From an uncultured Treponema sp. (GTDB lineage Bacteria; Spirochaetota; Spirochaetia; Treponematales; Treponemataceae), in contig CAMVHR010000006.1 in assembly GCA_947167345.1 (NCBI GenBank), positions 1 to 64,000 of the forward strand: a DNA stretch of 64,000 nt, in the 5' to 3' direction. The translations under genes and the position numbers were made by a program. Of the stretch, positions 1-7,640 are shown one piece after another (position 1 is the stretch's first letter; the number at the start of each line of letters is the position of its first letter). A model generated the notes under the pieces. It had not been told where the DNA came from. It saw only the letters and a list, made by a program, of their open reading frames with translations, and made no database searches.

Positions 1-5
1 AACAT

Positions 6-53
6 AAAAAAGGCTGCCCTTTATTGAAAATATTTCAACTTTAAGGACAGCCC
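6..53 (-). terminator. Rho-independent terminator after fba
   Basis: Read on the minus strand, GGCTGTCCTT (52-43) pairs with AAGGGCAGCC (21-12) over 10 bp with one G-U. A run of six T residues (11-6) follows directly. It sits 11 nt past the fba stop codon. Confidence 0.85.
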
Positions 54-63
54 CTATGCAGTT

Positions 64-1062
64 TTAGTCAGCGTAGTGACCTGCAGATCCCAATACGTCT
101 GTACATTTGTGCATGTACATCTTCTTGAGTTCTTCACGTGCTGGTCCGAGGTACTCACGTGGATCAAACTTGTCAGGATGTTCTACGAAGAACTTGCGGA
201 TTGCAGCAGTCATTGCAAGACGACCGTCAGAGTCGATGTTAATTTTACATACTGCAGAAGAAGAAGCCTTGCGCAGCTGTTCTTCAGGAATGCCAACTGA
301 GTCAGGAATCTTACCGCCGTACTGCTCGATAATCTTTACATATTCAACAGGAACAGAAGATGAGCCGTGGAGTACGATTGGGAATCCAGGAAGCTGCTTT
401 TCGATAGCTTCAAGAACATCGAATGCAAGTGGAGGAGGAACAAGAACTCCGTCTGGAGTGCGTGTGCACTGTGCAGGAGTGAACTTGCAGCGTCCGTGTG
501 ATGTACCGATGGAGATTGCAAGGGAGTCACAGCCTGTCTTTGATGTAAAGTCTACAACTTCTTCTGGTTTTGTGTATTTTGATTCTTCTGCGGCAACGTC
601 ATCTTCAACACCACCGAGAACGCCGAGTTCTGCTTCTACTGTAACGTCGTGTGCGTGTGCATACTCAACAACCTGCTTTGTGAGCTTTACATTCTCATCA
701 TAAGGAAGTGCTGAGCCGTCAATCATGACAGAAGAAAATCCGTTGTCAATGCAGTCCTTGGCTACTTCAAAGTTTGGACCGTGATCAAGATGAAGGACGA
801 TAGGGATGTCACATCCCAGCTCGTGTGCATATTCTACAGCACCGCGAGCCATGTTGCGGAGGATGAATTTGTTTGCATACTGGCGGGCACCCTTTGAAAC
901 CTGAAGGATTACAGGTGACTTTACCTCAACGCAAGCCTGGATGATTGCCTGCATCTGTTCCATGTTATTGAAGTTGAATGCAGGAACGGCATACTTTCCC
1001 TTCATTGCAGCTTCAAACAAGTGTTTTGTGTTTACAAGACCGATATCTTTGTAACTGAACAT
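64..1062 (-). CDS. fba: Class II fructose-1,6-bisphosphate aldolase
   Basis: Cytosolic zinc-dependent aldolase that cleaves or forms fructose-1,6-bisphosphate from dihydroxyacetone phosphate and glyceraldehyde-3-phosphate in glycolysis and gluconeogenesis. At 332 residues it has a normal class II length. Visible family residues are HLDH at 91-94 (catalytic Asp and a zinc His), E145 in EAELG, H189 in TSHG, H232 in LHGSS and the NID signature at 275-277. The start is supported by a GGAG Shine-Dalgarno sequence 8 nt upstream. It is transcribed alone and ends at a strong terminator. It is divergent from the flaA pair; a fba-flaA neighbourhood also occurs in T. pallidum, from memory. The assignment is secure. 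Confidence 0.97.
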   Translation of the reverse strand: MFSYKDIGLVNTKHLFEAAMKGKYAVPAFNFNNMEQMQAIIQACVEVKSPVILQVSKGARQYANKFILRNMARGAVEYAHELGCDIPIVLHLDHGPNFEVAKDCIDNGFSSVMIDGSALPYDENVKLTKQVVEYAHAHDVTVEAELGVLGGVEDDVAAEESKYTKPEEVVDFTSKTGCDSLAISIGTSHGRCKFTPAQCTRTPDGVLVPPPLAFDVLEAIEKQLPGFPIVLHGSSSVPVEYVKIIEQYGGKIPDSVGIPEEQLRKASSSAVCKINIDSDGRLAMTAAIRKFFVEHPDKFDPREYLGPAREELKKMYMHKCTDVLGSAGHYAD

Positions 1063-1187
1063 AAAAACTCCTATGTAGAATTTTTTAATCTATTAAATAT
1101 GATAGATTTCACCTATCAGCATACGCTTTTTATCATTAAAATTCAAGATAAAAACTTTCTAAATGAAAAAAGGAAATTGCAAACCAT

Positions 1188-1216
1188 TTGACAAACTGCG
1201 AATATGGAAATATAAT
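1188..1216 (+). promoter_or_regulatory. Consensus sigma70 promoter of the flaA operon
   Basis: TTGACA (1188-1193), a 17-bp spacer and TATAAT (1211-1216): a perfect housekeeping consensus. The predicted transcript starts near 1223, leaving a leader of about 130 nt before the first flaA gene. This suggests strong constitutive expression of the sheath proteins rather than sigma28 control. Confidence 0.85.
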
Positions 1217-1351
1217 AAACTTATGATTTCTACTTCTGCGTGATTTTTTTCAAGGGAGAAATTATGTTGAAATAGGAAATTCATGACGATAAGTAAAAGA
1301 AAGGTGTTTTCCAGTTGAAAACGGGGGAACAGTGATTCAAGGAGATTTCTA

Positions 1352-2068
1352 ATGAAAAAGGGCGTAGTCGTTTTAGGAAGCCTTGTTCTTGCGCTTGCAT
1401 TCTGCGTTCCAGCAGTTGCCCAGCCAAGTGCTAAGGCCGTGGAAACAATCGTTATCGATAATTTCGATACACCGGATAACATGGAGTGGAAATGGGACAT
1501 CCAGACAAGCCGCTTCATTGCAAAAGGATATCCAGTATTAAAAACTGTAGAGGGTATCCCTAATTCTCTCCGTCCGTTCCATAAGGACAGTGACCCAGCT
1601 GCCCAGGTACTCGGAGCAAAGGTTTCTTATGACCGAAAAGGTGATAACTGGTTTGAAATTTACCAGAAAGATGCATCTGGCAACAGGTATGAGTATGAAT
1701 TTGTAGGAACTATTACACAGATTGATTTCTGGGTATGGGGTGCAAATTACAATTATAACCTTGAACTTCTTGTTCGTGACTGTGATGGTGTTGTACGCAC
1801 TCTTAATGCAGGTAATCTTAGATTCCAGGGTTGGAAAAACATCATTATCAATGTTCCTGGTTGGATTCGCCAGCATTCACGCTTCCGCAATGGTCGTCCA
1901 AATTTGACTTTTGTAGGTTTCAGAGTACGTTCTGCAGCAAGTGAAGCAGTAGACAATTTCGCAATTTACTTTGACCAGCTCAAGTATACTACAAATACAT
2001 TGTCTAACATTTACGATGGCTACGAGCTTCGTGCTATAGACTTCGGTGAAAACACTTCTGCAAACTAA
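1352..2068 (+). CDS. flaA: Flagellar filament outer layer protein, FlaA family (first copy)
   Basis: Secreted sheath protein of spirochaetal periplasmic flagella, expected to coat the FlaB core filament. The 238-residue product has a classical signal peptide (MKKG, a hydrophobic stretch to about 22, AVA then QPS cleavage). The mature FlaA fold is suggested by the IDNFDTP opening, WVWGANYNYNLELLVRD in the middle and FVGFRV near residue 194. An AAGGAG Shine-Dalgarno sequence lies 8 nt before the ATG. It is co-transcribed with a second, divergent FlaA-like gene 17 nt downstream. The order matches the T. pallidum flaA pair next to aldolase, as I recall it. Which sheath layer each paralogue forms cannot be read from sequence. 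Confidence 0.88.
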   Translation: MKKGVVVLGSLVLALAFCVPAVAQPSAKAVETIVIDNFDTPDNMEWKWDIQTSRFIAKGYPVLKTVEGIPNSLRPFHKDSDPAAQVLGAKVSYDRKGDNWFEIYQKDASGNRYEYEFVGTITQIDFWVWGANYNYNLELLVRDCDGVVRTLNAGNLRFQGWKNIIINVPGWIRQHSRFRNGRPNLTFVGFRVRSAASEAVDNFAIYFDQLKYTTNTLSNIYDGYELRAIDFGENTSAN

Positions 2069-2085
2069 TTGGATAAGGCGGTATA

Positions 2086-2832
2086 ATGATGAAAAAGATT
2101 TTCTTAGCTTTTTTAACTGTAGCATTGGTTGCTTCTGCCAGTGTTTTTGCACAGGCAAGTAACTCAAACGGCAGTACAAGTATTACTGACCCTAATGCAG
2201 CAAATATTGGTAATGATTCTGCAAGAGAAGCACTTCGCGAAATTAGCGTAGACCGTTTTGAGCGTGAAGGTTTCTGGAATGTTCATTGTTCTTCAGACTT
2301 TGGTGTAATTGCTGGTCGTCTTTTTGAAGGTGGTCCAGATGCAAAAGAGCCTTTGAATGACATTAAAAACACAGAGTTGCAGGATACTCATGTATTCGGT
2401 GCAAAGATTGAGTTCTTCAAACGTGGTGTAAACTCTTTCTATGTAACAGCTGCTCGCCCACTTCCTATTGAAGGCATTACAAAGACTGTTTCTGTATGGG
2501 TTTGTGGACGTAACATGGGACATCAGTTGTGGCTTTTGGTTCAGGACTACTATGGTCACAACTTTGAAATCTGGATGGGCTCACTTGAGTTTAGTGGTTG
2601 GAAAAAGATTACAACAGCTATTCCACCATCTCCAGATAGTGAGCATGGAATTATCCAGCAGAGCGTATATCATGGTAACAAACCTGGTCTCCGCATTGTA
2701 GGATTCCGTGTAGACTGTGCTCCAATGGAAGCTCAGGGTTCATACTACATCTATTTCGATGATTTGCGTGCTGTAACTGACCTTTATGATCAGGAAAACA
2801 GAGACGTTGATGATATGGATGATAGCTGGTGA
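2086..2832 (+). CDS. Flagellar filament outer layer protein, FlaA family (second copy)
   Basis: Second FlaA-like sheath protein, 248 residues, with a signal peptide (MMKKIF, hydrophobic to about 20, cleavage near VFA-QAS). It shares with its upstream neighbour the pattern of an acidic mature N-terminus, a VWVCGRNMGHQLWLLVQD segment, a GWKKI motif and a VGFRVDC motif before a YYIYFDDL ending. The acidic C-terminus (DVDDMDDSW) is unlike the first copy. An ATGATG double start follows a weak AAGG; either Met is possible. A terminator lies 36 nt downstream, so the pair forms a two-gene operon. FlaA membership is confident; the precise paralogue name is not. Confidence 0.85.
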   Translation: MMKKIFLAFLTVALVASASVFAQASNSNGSTSITDPNAANIGNDSAREALREISVDRFEREGFWNVHCSSDFGVIAGRLFEGGPDAKEPLNDIKNTELQDTHVFGAKIEFFKRGVNSFYVTAARPLPIEGITKTVSVWVCGRNMGHQLWLLVQDYYGHNFEIWMGSLEFSGWKKITTAIPPSPDSEHGIIQQSVYHGNKPGLRIVGFRVDCAPMEAQGSYYIYFDDLRAVTDLYDQENRDVDDMDDSW

Positions 2833-2867
2833 TTTTGATAACCTAACTAGCTGATTTATTAGGTGGA

Positions 2868-2899
2868 AGCCCATGATTGTAAAATCATGGGCTTTTTTT
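2868..2899 (+). terminator. Terminator of the flaA operon
   Basis: AGCCCATGATT (2868-2878) pairs perfectly with AATCATGGGCT (2883-2893) around a 4-nt loop, followed by T7. Confidence 0.92.
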
Positions 2900-2919
2900 A
2901 TGCATTGATTCTTTGCCTG

Positions 2920-4347
2920 CTACCTTGTTACTACAGTAACTGGTCTGCCTTGTAGTTTTATTGTTCTGTGTGCAAGTTTTTCTGCTTCAGACGGTGTGTG
3001 TGTTACTAGGATTGCCGTTCTGTTTTGCTCTTTTTGAAGCGTCTCAAACAGTTGCATAAGTTTTGCTTTTGTTTCAAAGTCCTGTGATTGAAAGGGTTCA
3101 TCCATTAGCAAAAGACCTGATGGATAGGCAAAAGCCCTTGCAAGACTTGCCCGTTGCTTTTCTCCGCCTGAAAGCTCGGTGGGCAAAGCATTTTGTTTTT
3201 GTTTTAGCCCTGTCTTTTCTAGATATTGCATTGCATGTTCTAATGCCATGCTTTGACTCATTAAATTTGAAAGTGGAATCATTATGTTTTGTAATACTGT
3301 AAGGCTTGGTATTAAACGTGGTTCTTGAAAAATGTATGCTGTATTTTCGTTTTTATTATTGGCTGCAATGTAGTTTAAAAGGGTTGTTTTTCCGCATCCG
3401 CTTGGAGCAAGCAGTGCTAGAATTTCAGATTTTGCTATGTTTAGTGAAAAATCTCTATAAATAAGACTTTCGTAGCCAAGGTTTAAGTTTTTTATATGAA
3501 TTTCTTGAGGTAGCATGCCGTCGTGCAATTGTGTGTCTGTCATGCAGTTTTTATTGCAAAAAAATAGCTTTTTAGAAAAATACCATCTGTTAAACAGAAA
3601 TCCAGTTTTTACTGCAAGTTCTGCCAGTCTGTTTATTATAACGGAGCATAAGGAACTCATTGCAATAATTACTGCTGTTGTGGCAAATACTTGTTCCGTT
3701 TCAAGAATTGTTTGAGCATTTTGAAGATATGTTCCTAACGCACTGAGCGGCAGACTTAGGACTTCGCCCGCCGCAACAACTTTCCATGTCATGCCGGAAC
3801 AGTTTTTTATGCCAGTGATGATTGACGTGGATGAGTAAGGAATGCGTATAAAAAGAAATTTCTGTATTTTTGTAAGCTTGTAAACATTCGCCATTTGCAG
3901 TAGTGGTTTGCTGCAAGACTTGAATCCTGCCTGCGTACAGTTTTTCATTATAGGAAGGCTCATGAGGACAGCTGCAAAGACTGGGATGGTGTTGGATTTA
4001 AGCCAAAACAGTGCGAGTAAAATTATTGAAATGACAGGTACTGAGCGTATTATTGCAAGCGGAACTTCAAAGAATGCCTCGCATATTGGAAAAAATGCAC
4101 AGAATGAGCCAAGAATTAAGCCTGTCAGTACACTTATTGAAAATGCCGTAAGGCATCTTTTTGCAGTATTGAGCATTGCAAAAAGAAAAGATTTTTGCCC
4201 TAAAAGGGTAACTGCCTTCTGCAAAACACGGCTTGGCAATGGCAGTATTAGAGGGGCATTAAGATATGCTGCTGTAAAATGCCATATTGCAAGCATTAAT
4301 AAAACAGACAGCAGAATTGTTTTTTTACTTAAAGTAGAATTCTTCAT
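2920..4347 (-). CDS. Fused ABC importer: SsuC/TauC-like permease joined to its ATPase
   Basis: Single polypeptide of 475 residues holding both a membrane and an ATP-binding half of a nitrate/sulfonate/taurine/thiamine-precursor type importer. Residues 10-250 are a BPD-type permease with about six hydrophobic segments and a degenerate EAA loop near 140-175. Residues 281-475 form the ATPase: Walker A PSGCGKTT (315-322), Q-loop Q341, signature LSGGE (392-396), Walker B LLLMDEP (412-418) and switch H450. In most relatives these are separate genes. Its ATG lies inside the last 23 nt of the upstream binding-protein gene, so translation is probably coupled. The D-loop after Walker B is unusual (QSQD rather than ALD). 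The substrate cannot be assigned. Confidence 0.85.
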   Translation of the reverse strand: MKNSTLSKKTILLSVLLMLAIWHFTAAYLNAPLILPLPSRVLQKAVTLLGQKSFLFAMLNTAKRCLTAFSISVLTGLILGSFCAFFPICEAFFEVPLAIIRSVPVISIILLALFWLKSNTIPVFAAVLMSLPIMKNCTQAGFKSCSKPLLQMANVYKLTKIQKFLFIRIPYSSTSIITGIKNCSGMTWKVVAAGEVLSLPLSALGTYLQNAQTILETEQVFATTAVIIAMSSLCSVIINRLAELAVKTGFLFNRWYFSKKLFFCNKNCMTDTQLHDGMLPQEIHIKNLNLGYESLIYRDFSLNIAKSEILALLAPSGCGKTTLLNYIAANNKNENTAYIFQEPRLIPSLTVLQNIMIPLSNLMSQSMALEHAMQYLEKTGLKQKQNALPTELSGGEKQRASLARAFAYPSGLLLMDEPFQSQDFETKAKLMQLFETLQKEQNRTAILVTHTPSEAEKLAHRTIKLQGRPVTVVTR

Positions 4348-5296
4348 CAGGAAGTTTTCCGCCTATGGATGCCTGATTGAATTGGAGAAATACGTTAAGC
4401 AGGTATTCTATAGAGTTGCGTCCCTTATCCGCTGTGACAAATGTGTAAGCGCAGTTTGGAATAGCCTTTTGAGCAACGGTTCCTGCAAGTCCTATTGAAT
4501 GCTTTTCAACAAGGATTCCTGCTTCTTTTGGATTTAGCTTTGTCCATTCGGATGCTTCTTTGTATGATTTTAAGAACGCTCTTACAACATCTGCATGTTC
4601 GTGTGCGAATGTGCTGTTTACTACGATTAAAGTCATAGGGTAAGAGTCTTTTGTATTCTGAAATTGATTATAAAGTTTTTGAATGTCTATTGCCCTTATT
4701 ATATCAGAACTTTTAGTTTCGGCAGCGGTCGCAAATGGTTCTGGAACTAGAGCATATTGTATTCTGTCGGATATTAAAGCTGGAGCAATTTCTGCGTTAG
4801 GAATGGAGAAGTCTAATGTAACACCATCGCTTTCTGTACTGATGTCTTGTTTTGACAGAAGATAGCGGAGCATAAAATCTGGAGTAGCTCCTTGACCTGC
4901 AACGGTTACTGTTTTGCCACGTAAATCCTGCAAAGAGTTTATAGCCGAATCCTTTGTAATTAGGTAAAGCATTCCGTTACCTGCAATGCCAGTCGTTACT
5001 AAAGCTTTGTTATTTGTATTATAAACTTTTGCTGCCATGTTGGGTGGCAGAAAACCTATGTCAATCTCGCCTTTTATGAGCTTTGGAAGTAGCAGTGCGG
5101 CTCCTGCAAAAACTTCATAAGAGGCTTGAATGTCTCCTATTTTGTCGTTTTCCATTTGTTTTGCCATAGGAATGCCGCTAGGTCCTGAAAGTACACCTAT
5201 GCGTATATTTTCAATATCAGAATGTTTTGACATGGCAAATGAAGTTATTGTGCAGAATATAAATAATAATGATACAGCTGTTACAAGTTTTTTCAT
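4325..5296 (-). CDS. ABC transporter periplasmic binding protein, NMT1/THI5-SsuA type
   Basis: Binding protein of 323 residues for the fused importer encoded directly downstream. A signal peptide spans about residues 1-21 (MKKL, hydrophobic, SFA-M); no lipobox Cys is placed correctly, so it is probably soluble periplasmic. The mature part shows the family pattern IRIGVLSGPSGIP, GEIDIGFLPP, LRGKTVTVAGQGATPD and ALVPEPFA (around 195). Family members bind sulfonates, taurine, nitrate or thiamine pyrimidine precursors; which applies here is unknown. There is no Shine-Dalgarno sequence. A TTGCCA-17-CATATT promoter ends 6 nt before the ATG, so the mRNA may be leaderless. Confidence 0.85.
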   Translation of the reverse strand: MKKLVTAVSLLFIFCTITSFAMSKHSDIENIRIGVLSGPSGIPMAKQMENDKIGDIQASYEVFAGAALLLPKLIKGEIDIGFLPPNMAAKVYNTNNKALVTTGIAGNGMLYLITKDSAINSLQDLRGKTVTVAGQGATPDFMLRYLLSKQDISTESDGVTLDFSIPNAEIAPALISDRIQYALVPEPFATAAETKSSDIIRAIDIQKLYNQFQNTKDSYPMTLIVVNSTFAHEHADVVRAFLKSYKEASEWTKLNPKEAGILVEKHSIGLAGTVAQKAIPNCAYTFVTADKGRNSIEYLLNVFLQFNQASIGGKLPDEEFYFK

Positions 5297-5302
5297 ACTT
5301 AT

Positions 5303-5331
5303 AATATGACAGAATATTTATTGCGTGGCAA
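5303..5331 (-). promoter_or_regulatory. Promoter of the importer operon, predicted leaderless
   Basis: On the minus strand TTGCCA (5331-5326), a 17-bp spacer and CATATT (5308-5303); the ATG follows after exactly 6 nt. No ribosome binding site is present, so +1 should coincide with the start codon. Confidence 0.5.
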
Positions 5332-5398
5332 GAACAGTATAGGTTATGTGCAAGAAAACAAGCAAAACTCTTGAAAATATTGTAAAATACTAAACTGT

Positions 5399-6247
5399 AT
5401 GAATAGGCAAAATTATTTTTTTTGTTCAGTATTTGCAATATATTTTTCATGTTTTCTGTTTAGGTGTCTTGAGTATTTTTTGATTCGAACAGATTATACC
5501 GTGTTTGGAGAAGCCTTCATTCATAAAATAATAGGCATAGTTATCTTAGGTTGCTGTGCACATCTTTTTTCTTATGATAAAAGCAATATTGGCTTTGCAA
5601 AAACGGATGCTTTTAAAAAGCTCTGTTGTGGATTATGTCTGGGTGCATTTTTTTATTCGATATCTTATATATCAGAAAGTTTCGTTCTAAAACAAATAGG
5701 AAATTTTAAAGGCTTTGAACTGTATGTCTCCAGTTATTCTGTAAACGGCAATATTGGCAATCATAAGGAAGCTTTTTTCTTTTTAATATGCATAATTGGA
5801 AATATCATTAATGTCATAATGGAAGAAGGTGTGTTTCGTGGTTTATTCCAGAAACTTCTTGAACAGAAATACAAGTTCTTAGTCTCTGCTGTCATTGCTT
5901 CTGCTTTTTTTGGTGTATGGCACATTGTAGGACCTGTTAGAAGTTATATGGACGGTCTCAGTAATTCAAGGCAATTAATTGTCAGCATTGCTATTTTAGT
6001 ATTTTCATCAGCTTTGGTCGGATTCAAATATGCATTGCTGACAAAGCTGTCCGGTTCTGTTTATTTGTCAATGGGAGAACATTTTGTTAATAATACGATT
6101 ATTAATGTACTGCATGTGATCAGTAATACTGGTACAGATGAACTTCAGACTCTAAGGATTTGTATTGCTCAGTCTGTGTCATTTGTTGTCGTCTTAGTTT
6201 TCTACGTGCTTTTTGCGAAAAGATTTATTCAAAGAAGGAATACTTGA
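5399..6247 (+). CDS. CPBP family intramembrane glutamic protease (CAAX/Abi type)
   Basis: Membrane protein of 282 residues with about seven to eight hydrophobic segments. The family signature is present: EExxxR as EEGVFR (142-147), a second motif with H175 in FFGVWH, and H228 followed by N232 in GEHFVNN. These residues form the active site of Rce1-like intramembrane proteases. Bacterial members have roles in peptide maturation or bacteriocin immunity, but the substrate here is unknown. No Shine-Dalgarno sequence precedes the ATG. The 3-prime end overlaps the convergent gene by 23 bp. It is divergent from the ABC importer with about 100 bp between them and is not obviously linked to it. Confidence 0.82.
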   Translation: MNRQNYFFCSVFAIYFSCFLFRCLEYFLIRTDYTVFGEAFIHKIIGIVILGCCAHLFSYDKSNIGFAKTDAFKKLCCGLCLGAFFYSISYISESFVLKQIGNFKGFELYVSSYSVNGNIGNHKEAFFFLICIIGNIINVIMEEGVFRGLFQKLLEQKYKFLVSAVIASAFFGVWHIVGPVRSYMDGLSNSRQLIVSIAILVFSSALVGFKYALLTKLSGSVYLSMGEHFVNNTIINVLHVISNTGTDELQTLRICIAQSVSFVVVLVFYVLFAKRFIQRRNT

Positions 6248-6983
6248 TTCTGTACAGGTAGCTTCTTTTTGATGTGCCGCATCGTTCTACCAGCCCTGTT
6301 TTGCTGTAAAGCCATATCATGCAGCGGACGGACTGTTCTGTTGCTTTTATGCCTGTATTTTTTAGAGAATTTATTACGTCTTTTACTGTAAAGTCTTCTG
6401 GAAGTCCTGAAGGAAGTAGGTCAAGATAATTTTTGCAACTATAGAATGTATGAGCCTTTCCTATCTCTTCAAGCTTTTTTCCGGTCTTTATCCAGCTTTT
6501 CATGAAGCGTCTTCTTCTGTTTCCTGATTGAACAGGTGTTTCAGTTGTCTGTCTTGTCTCGGTCACTGTCACTTCTATAACTTCTAGAGTAAAAAGACTG
6601 TTCAAAAGAAATTCGTATAGTCCTGTAAGTTCCCTGAATATGGAATATATGTTTTTATGTAAAGGACTTTTTCTTTTTGAATATGTTTTTTTATTGTCGG
6701 ATATTGTTTCAATGTATTTTGTTATGACTAAAGGATAGACAACCTTTATGCTTATGCCGTTTTCAATGCAGTACCGTATCTTGTCATGCAGATGGGCAAG
6801 GCTGCCCGTCTGAATTTCTATAATATTTCCGTCTTTTGTGCAAACATCTGCAATATACTGTCCTTTCTTTACTTCCGTAAGGCTACCTTCATTCTGCATA
6901 GAATAGTACGCCTTCAATGTCTTGTGCAAGGAACTTTCATTAAGTGTGTTTATTACAGTCGCATTATGTTTGGCCTTTACCAT
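6225..6983 (-). CDS. Hypothetical protein with a PD-(D/E)XK-like (CoiA-type) core and winged-helix-like C-terminus
   Basis: Product of 252 residues that I do not recognise by name. Residues 37-70 read as E37, then GQYIADV with D46, then GNIIEIQTG with E56 and Q58, then K68. This is the order of a PD-(D/E)XK nuclease of the E-x-Q variant seen in CoiA-like proteins. The basic middle (GNRRRRF near 155) is followed by a segment from about 195 to 250 (DFTVKDVINSLKN, then SVRCMIWLYSKTGLVER) that looks like a winged helix. The region before mraZ is otherwise featureless. There is no Shine-Dalgarno sequence; a weak TATACA lies 7 nt before the ATG. The nuclease assignment is inference; a DNA-binding regulator is the alternative. 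Confidence 0.6.
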   Translation of the reverse strand: MVKAKHNATVINTLNESSLHKTLKAYYSMQNEGSLTEVKKGQYIADVCTKDGNIIEIQTGSLAHLHDKIRYCIENGISIKVVYPLVITKYIETISDNKKTYSKRKSPLHKNIYSIFRELTGLYEFLLNSLFTLEVIEVTVTETRQTTETPVQSGNRRRRFMKSWIKTGKKLEEIGKAHTFYSCKNYLDLLPSGLPEDFTVKDVINSLKNTGIKATEQSVRCMIWLYSKTGLVERCGTSKRSYLYRIKYSFFE

Positions 6984-7087
6984 ATATGAATGTATAGTAA
7001 TTTTTGATAGTTAAGAAAACTATACAGAGTTTTAGATGTTATAAAAATAATATCTCTAAAAAGTCTATTTATCGGACATATTTTTTA

Positions 7088-7115
7088 TTGACATTATAAA
7101 AAAAGTGGTTAAAAT
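7088..7115 (+). promoter_or_regulatory. mraZ operon promoter
   Basis: TTGACA (7088-7093), 16-bp spacer, TAAAAT (7110-7115). The -10 element lies between the first two MraZ-type repeats, so bound MraZ would block RNA polymerase. The transcript is expected to start near 7122. Confidence 0.65.
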
Positions 7116-7160
7116 GGTGAGTAAGTGGGAAATAGTGGGAAAAAGTGGTGAGCAGTGGTA
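7101..7160 (+). repeat. Six decameric GTGG repeats: MraZ operator
   Basis: Six consecutive blocks of 10 bp, each with (G)TGG at the same phase. TGG begins at 7106, 7115, 7126, 7136, 7146 and 7156. The consensus is close to AAAAGTGGKR. MraZ proteins bind direct repeats of TGGG or GTGG type with about one helical turn per repeat upstream of their own gene. The array covers the -10 region and runs up to the ATG at 7160. Family knowledge plus position make autoregulation likely. Confidence 0.8.
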
Positions 7161-7603
7161 TGGATTTGCTTATTGGTGAGTATCGTAATACGCTGGATGA
7201 AAAAGGAAGAATCCTTTTCCCGGCGAAATTACGTTCTGTTCTCCAGCAGAATGAACTTATCATTACGCAAGGTCTGGATCATTGTCTCATGCTTTTTACA
7301 ACCGAAGAGTGGGTCAGCCTTAATGATAAAATCATGGGCTCGGCCTCTCTTTTTAATGATCAAAAAAGACTTGTAATGAGGCGTTTCATCGCGCCTGCGC
7401 AAAAACTTGAATTTGACCGTTCCGGTCGCCTTTCTATTCCTCAGAATCTAAGGGAGTATGCTTCTCTTAAGGGGGAATCTGTAATTCTAGGACTCAACAA
7501 GTACATGGAGTTATGGGATTCCGAATGCTATGATAAATATCTTGCTGCAAGTGAGGATTCTTTCCAGCAGGCAGCAGAAAGCATGAGCAATATTCTCTTT
7601 TAA
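7160..7603 (+). CDS. mraZ: Transcriptional regulator MraZ
   Basis: DNA-binding protein with two tandem AbrB-like MraZ domains, heading the division and cell-wall cluster. The first domain starts at LLIGEYRNTLDEKGRILFPAK; the second has FDRSGRLSIPQNLREYA. The start is placed at ATG 7160 (147 residues). A longer form from GTG 7145 would place coding sequence inside the operator repeats and gains no family sequence. A GGTGAG about 8 nt upstream is a weak ribosome site. The six repeats upstream are its expected own binding sites. rsmH follows after 37 nt, giving the order mraZ-rsmH-ftsL that is widely conserved. Confidence 0.93.
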   Translation: MDLLIGEYRNTLDEKGRILFPAKLRSVLQQNELIITQGLDHCLMLFTTEEWVSLNDKIMGSASLFNDQKRLVMRRFIAPAQKLEFDRSGRLSIPQNLREYASLKGESVILGLNKYMELWDSECYDKYLAASEDSFQQAAESMSNILF

Positions 7604-7640
7604 GTTAGAAAATAACATTTAATATAGTCGGAGTCGTAAC

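Noticed and set aside
107-703. 198-codon open frame on the plus strand
   Set aside because: Lies entirely antisense to fba, has no ribosome site, and has the composition expected of the reverse strand of a coding sequence.
7145-7162. GTG 7145 as the mraZ start
   Set aside because: Falls within the fifth operator repeat and adds residues not in the family; ATG 7160 fits better.
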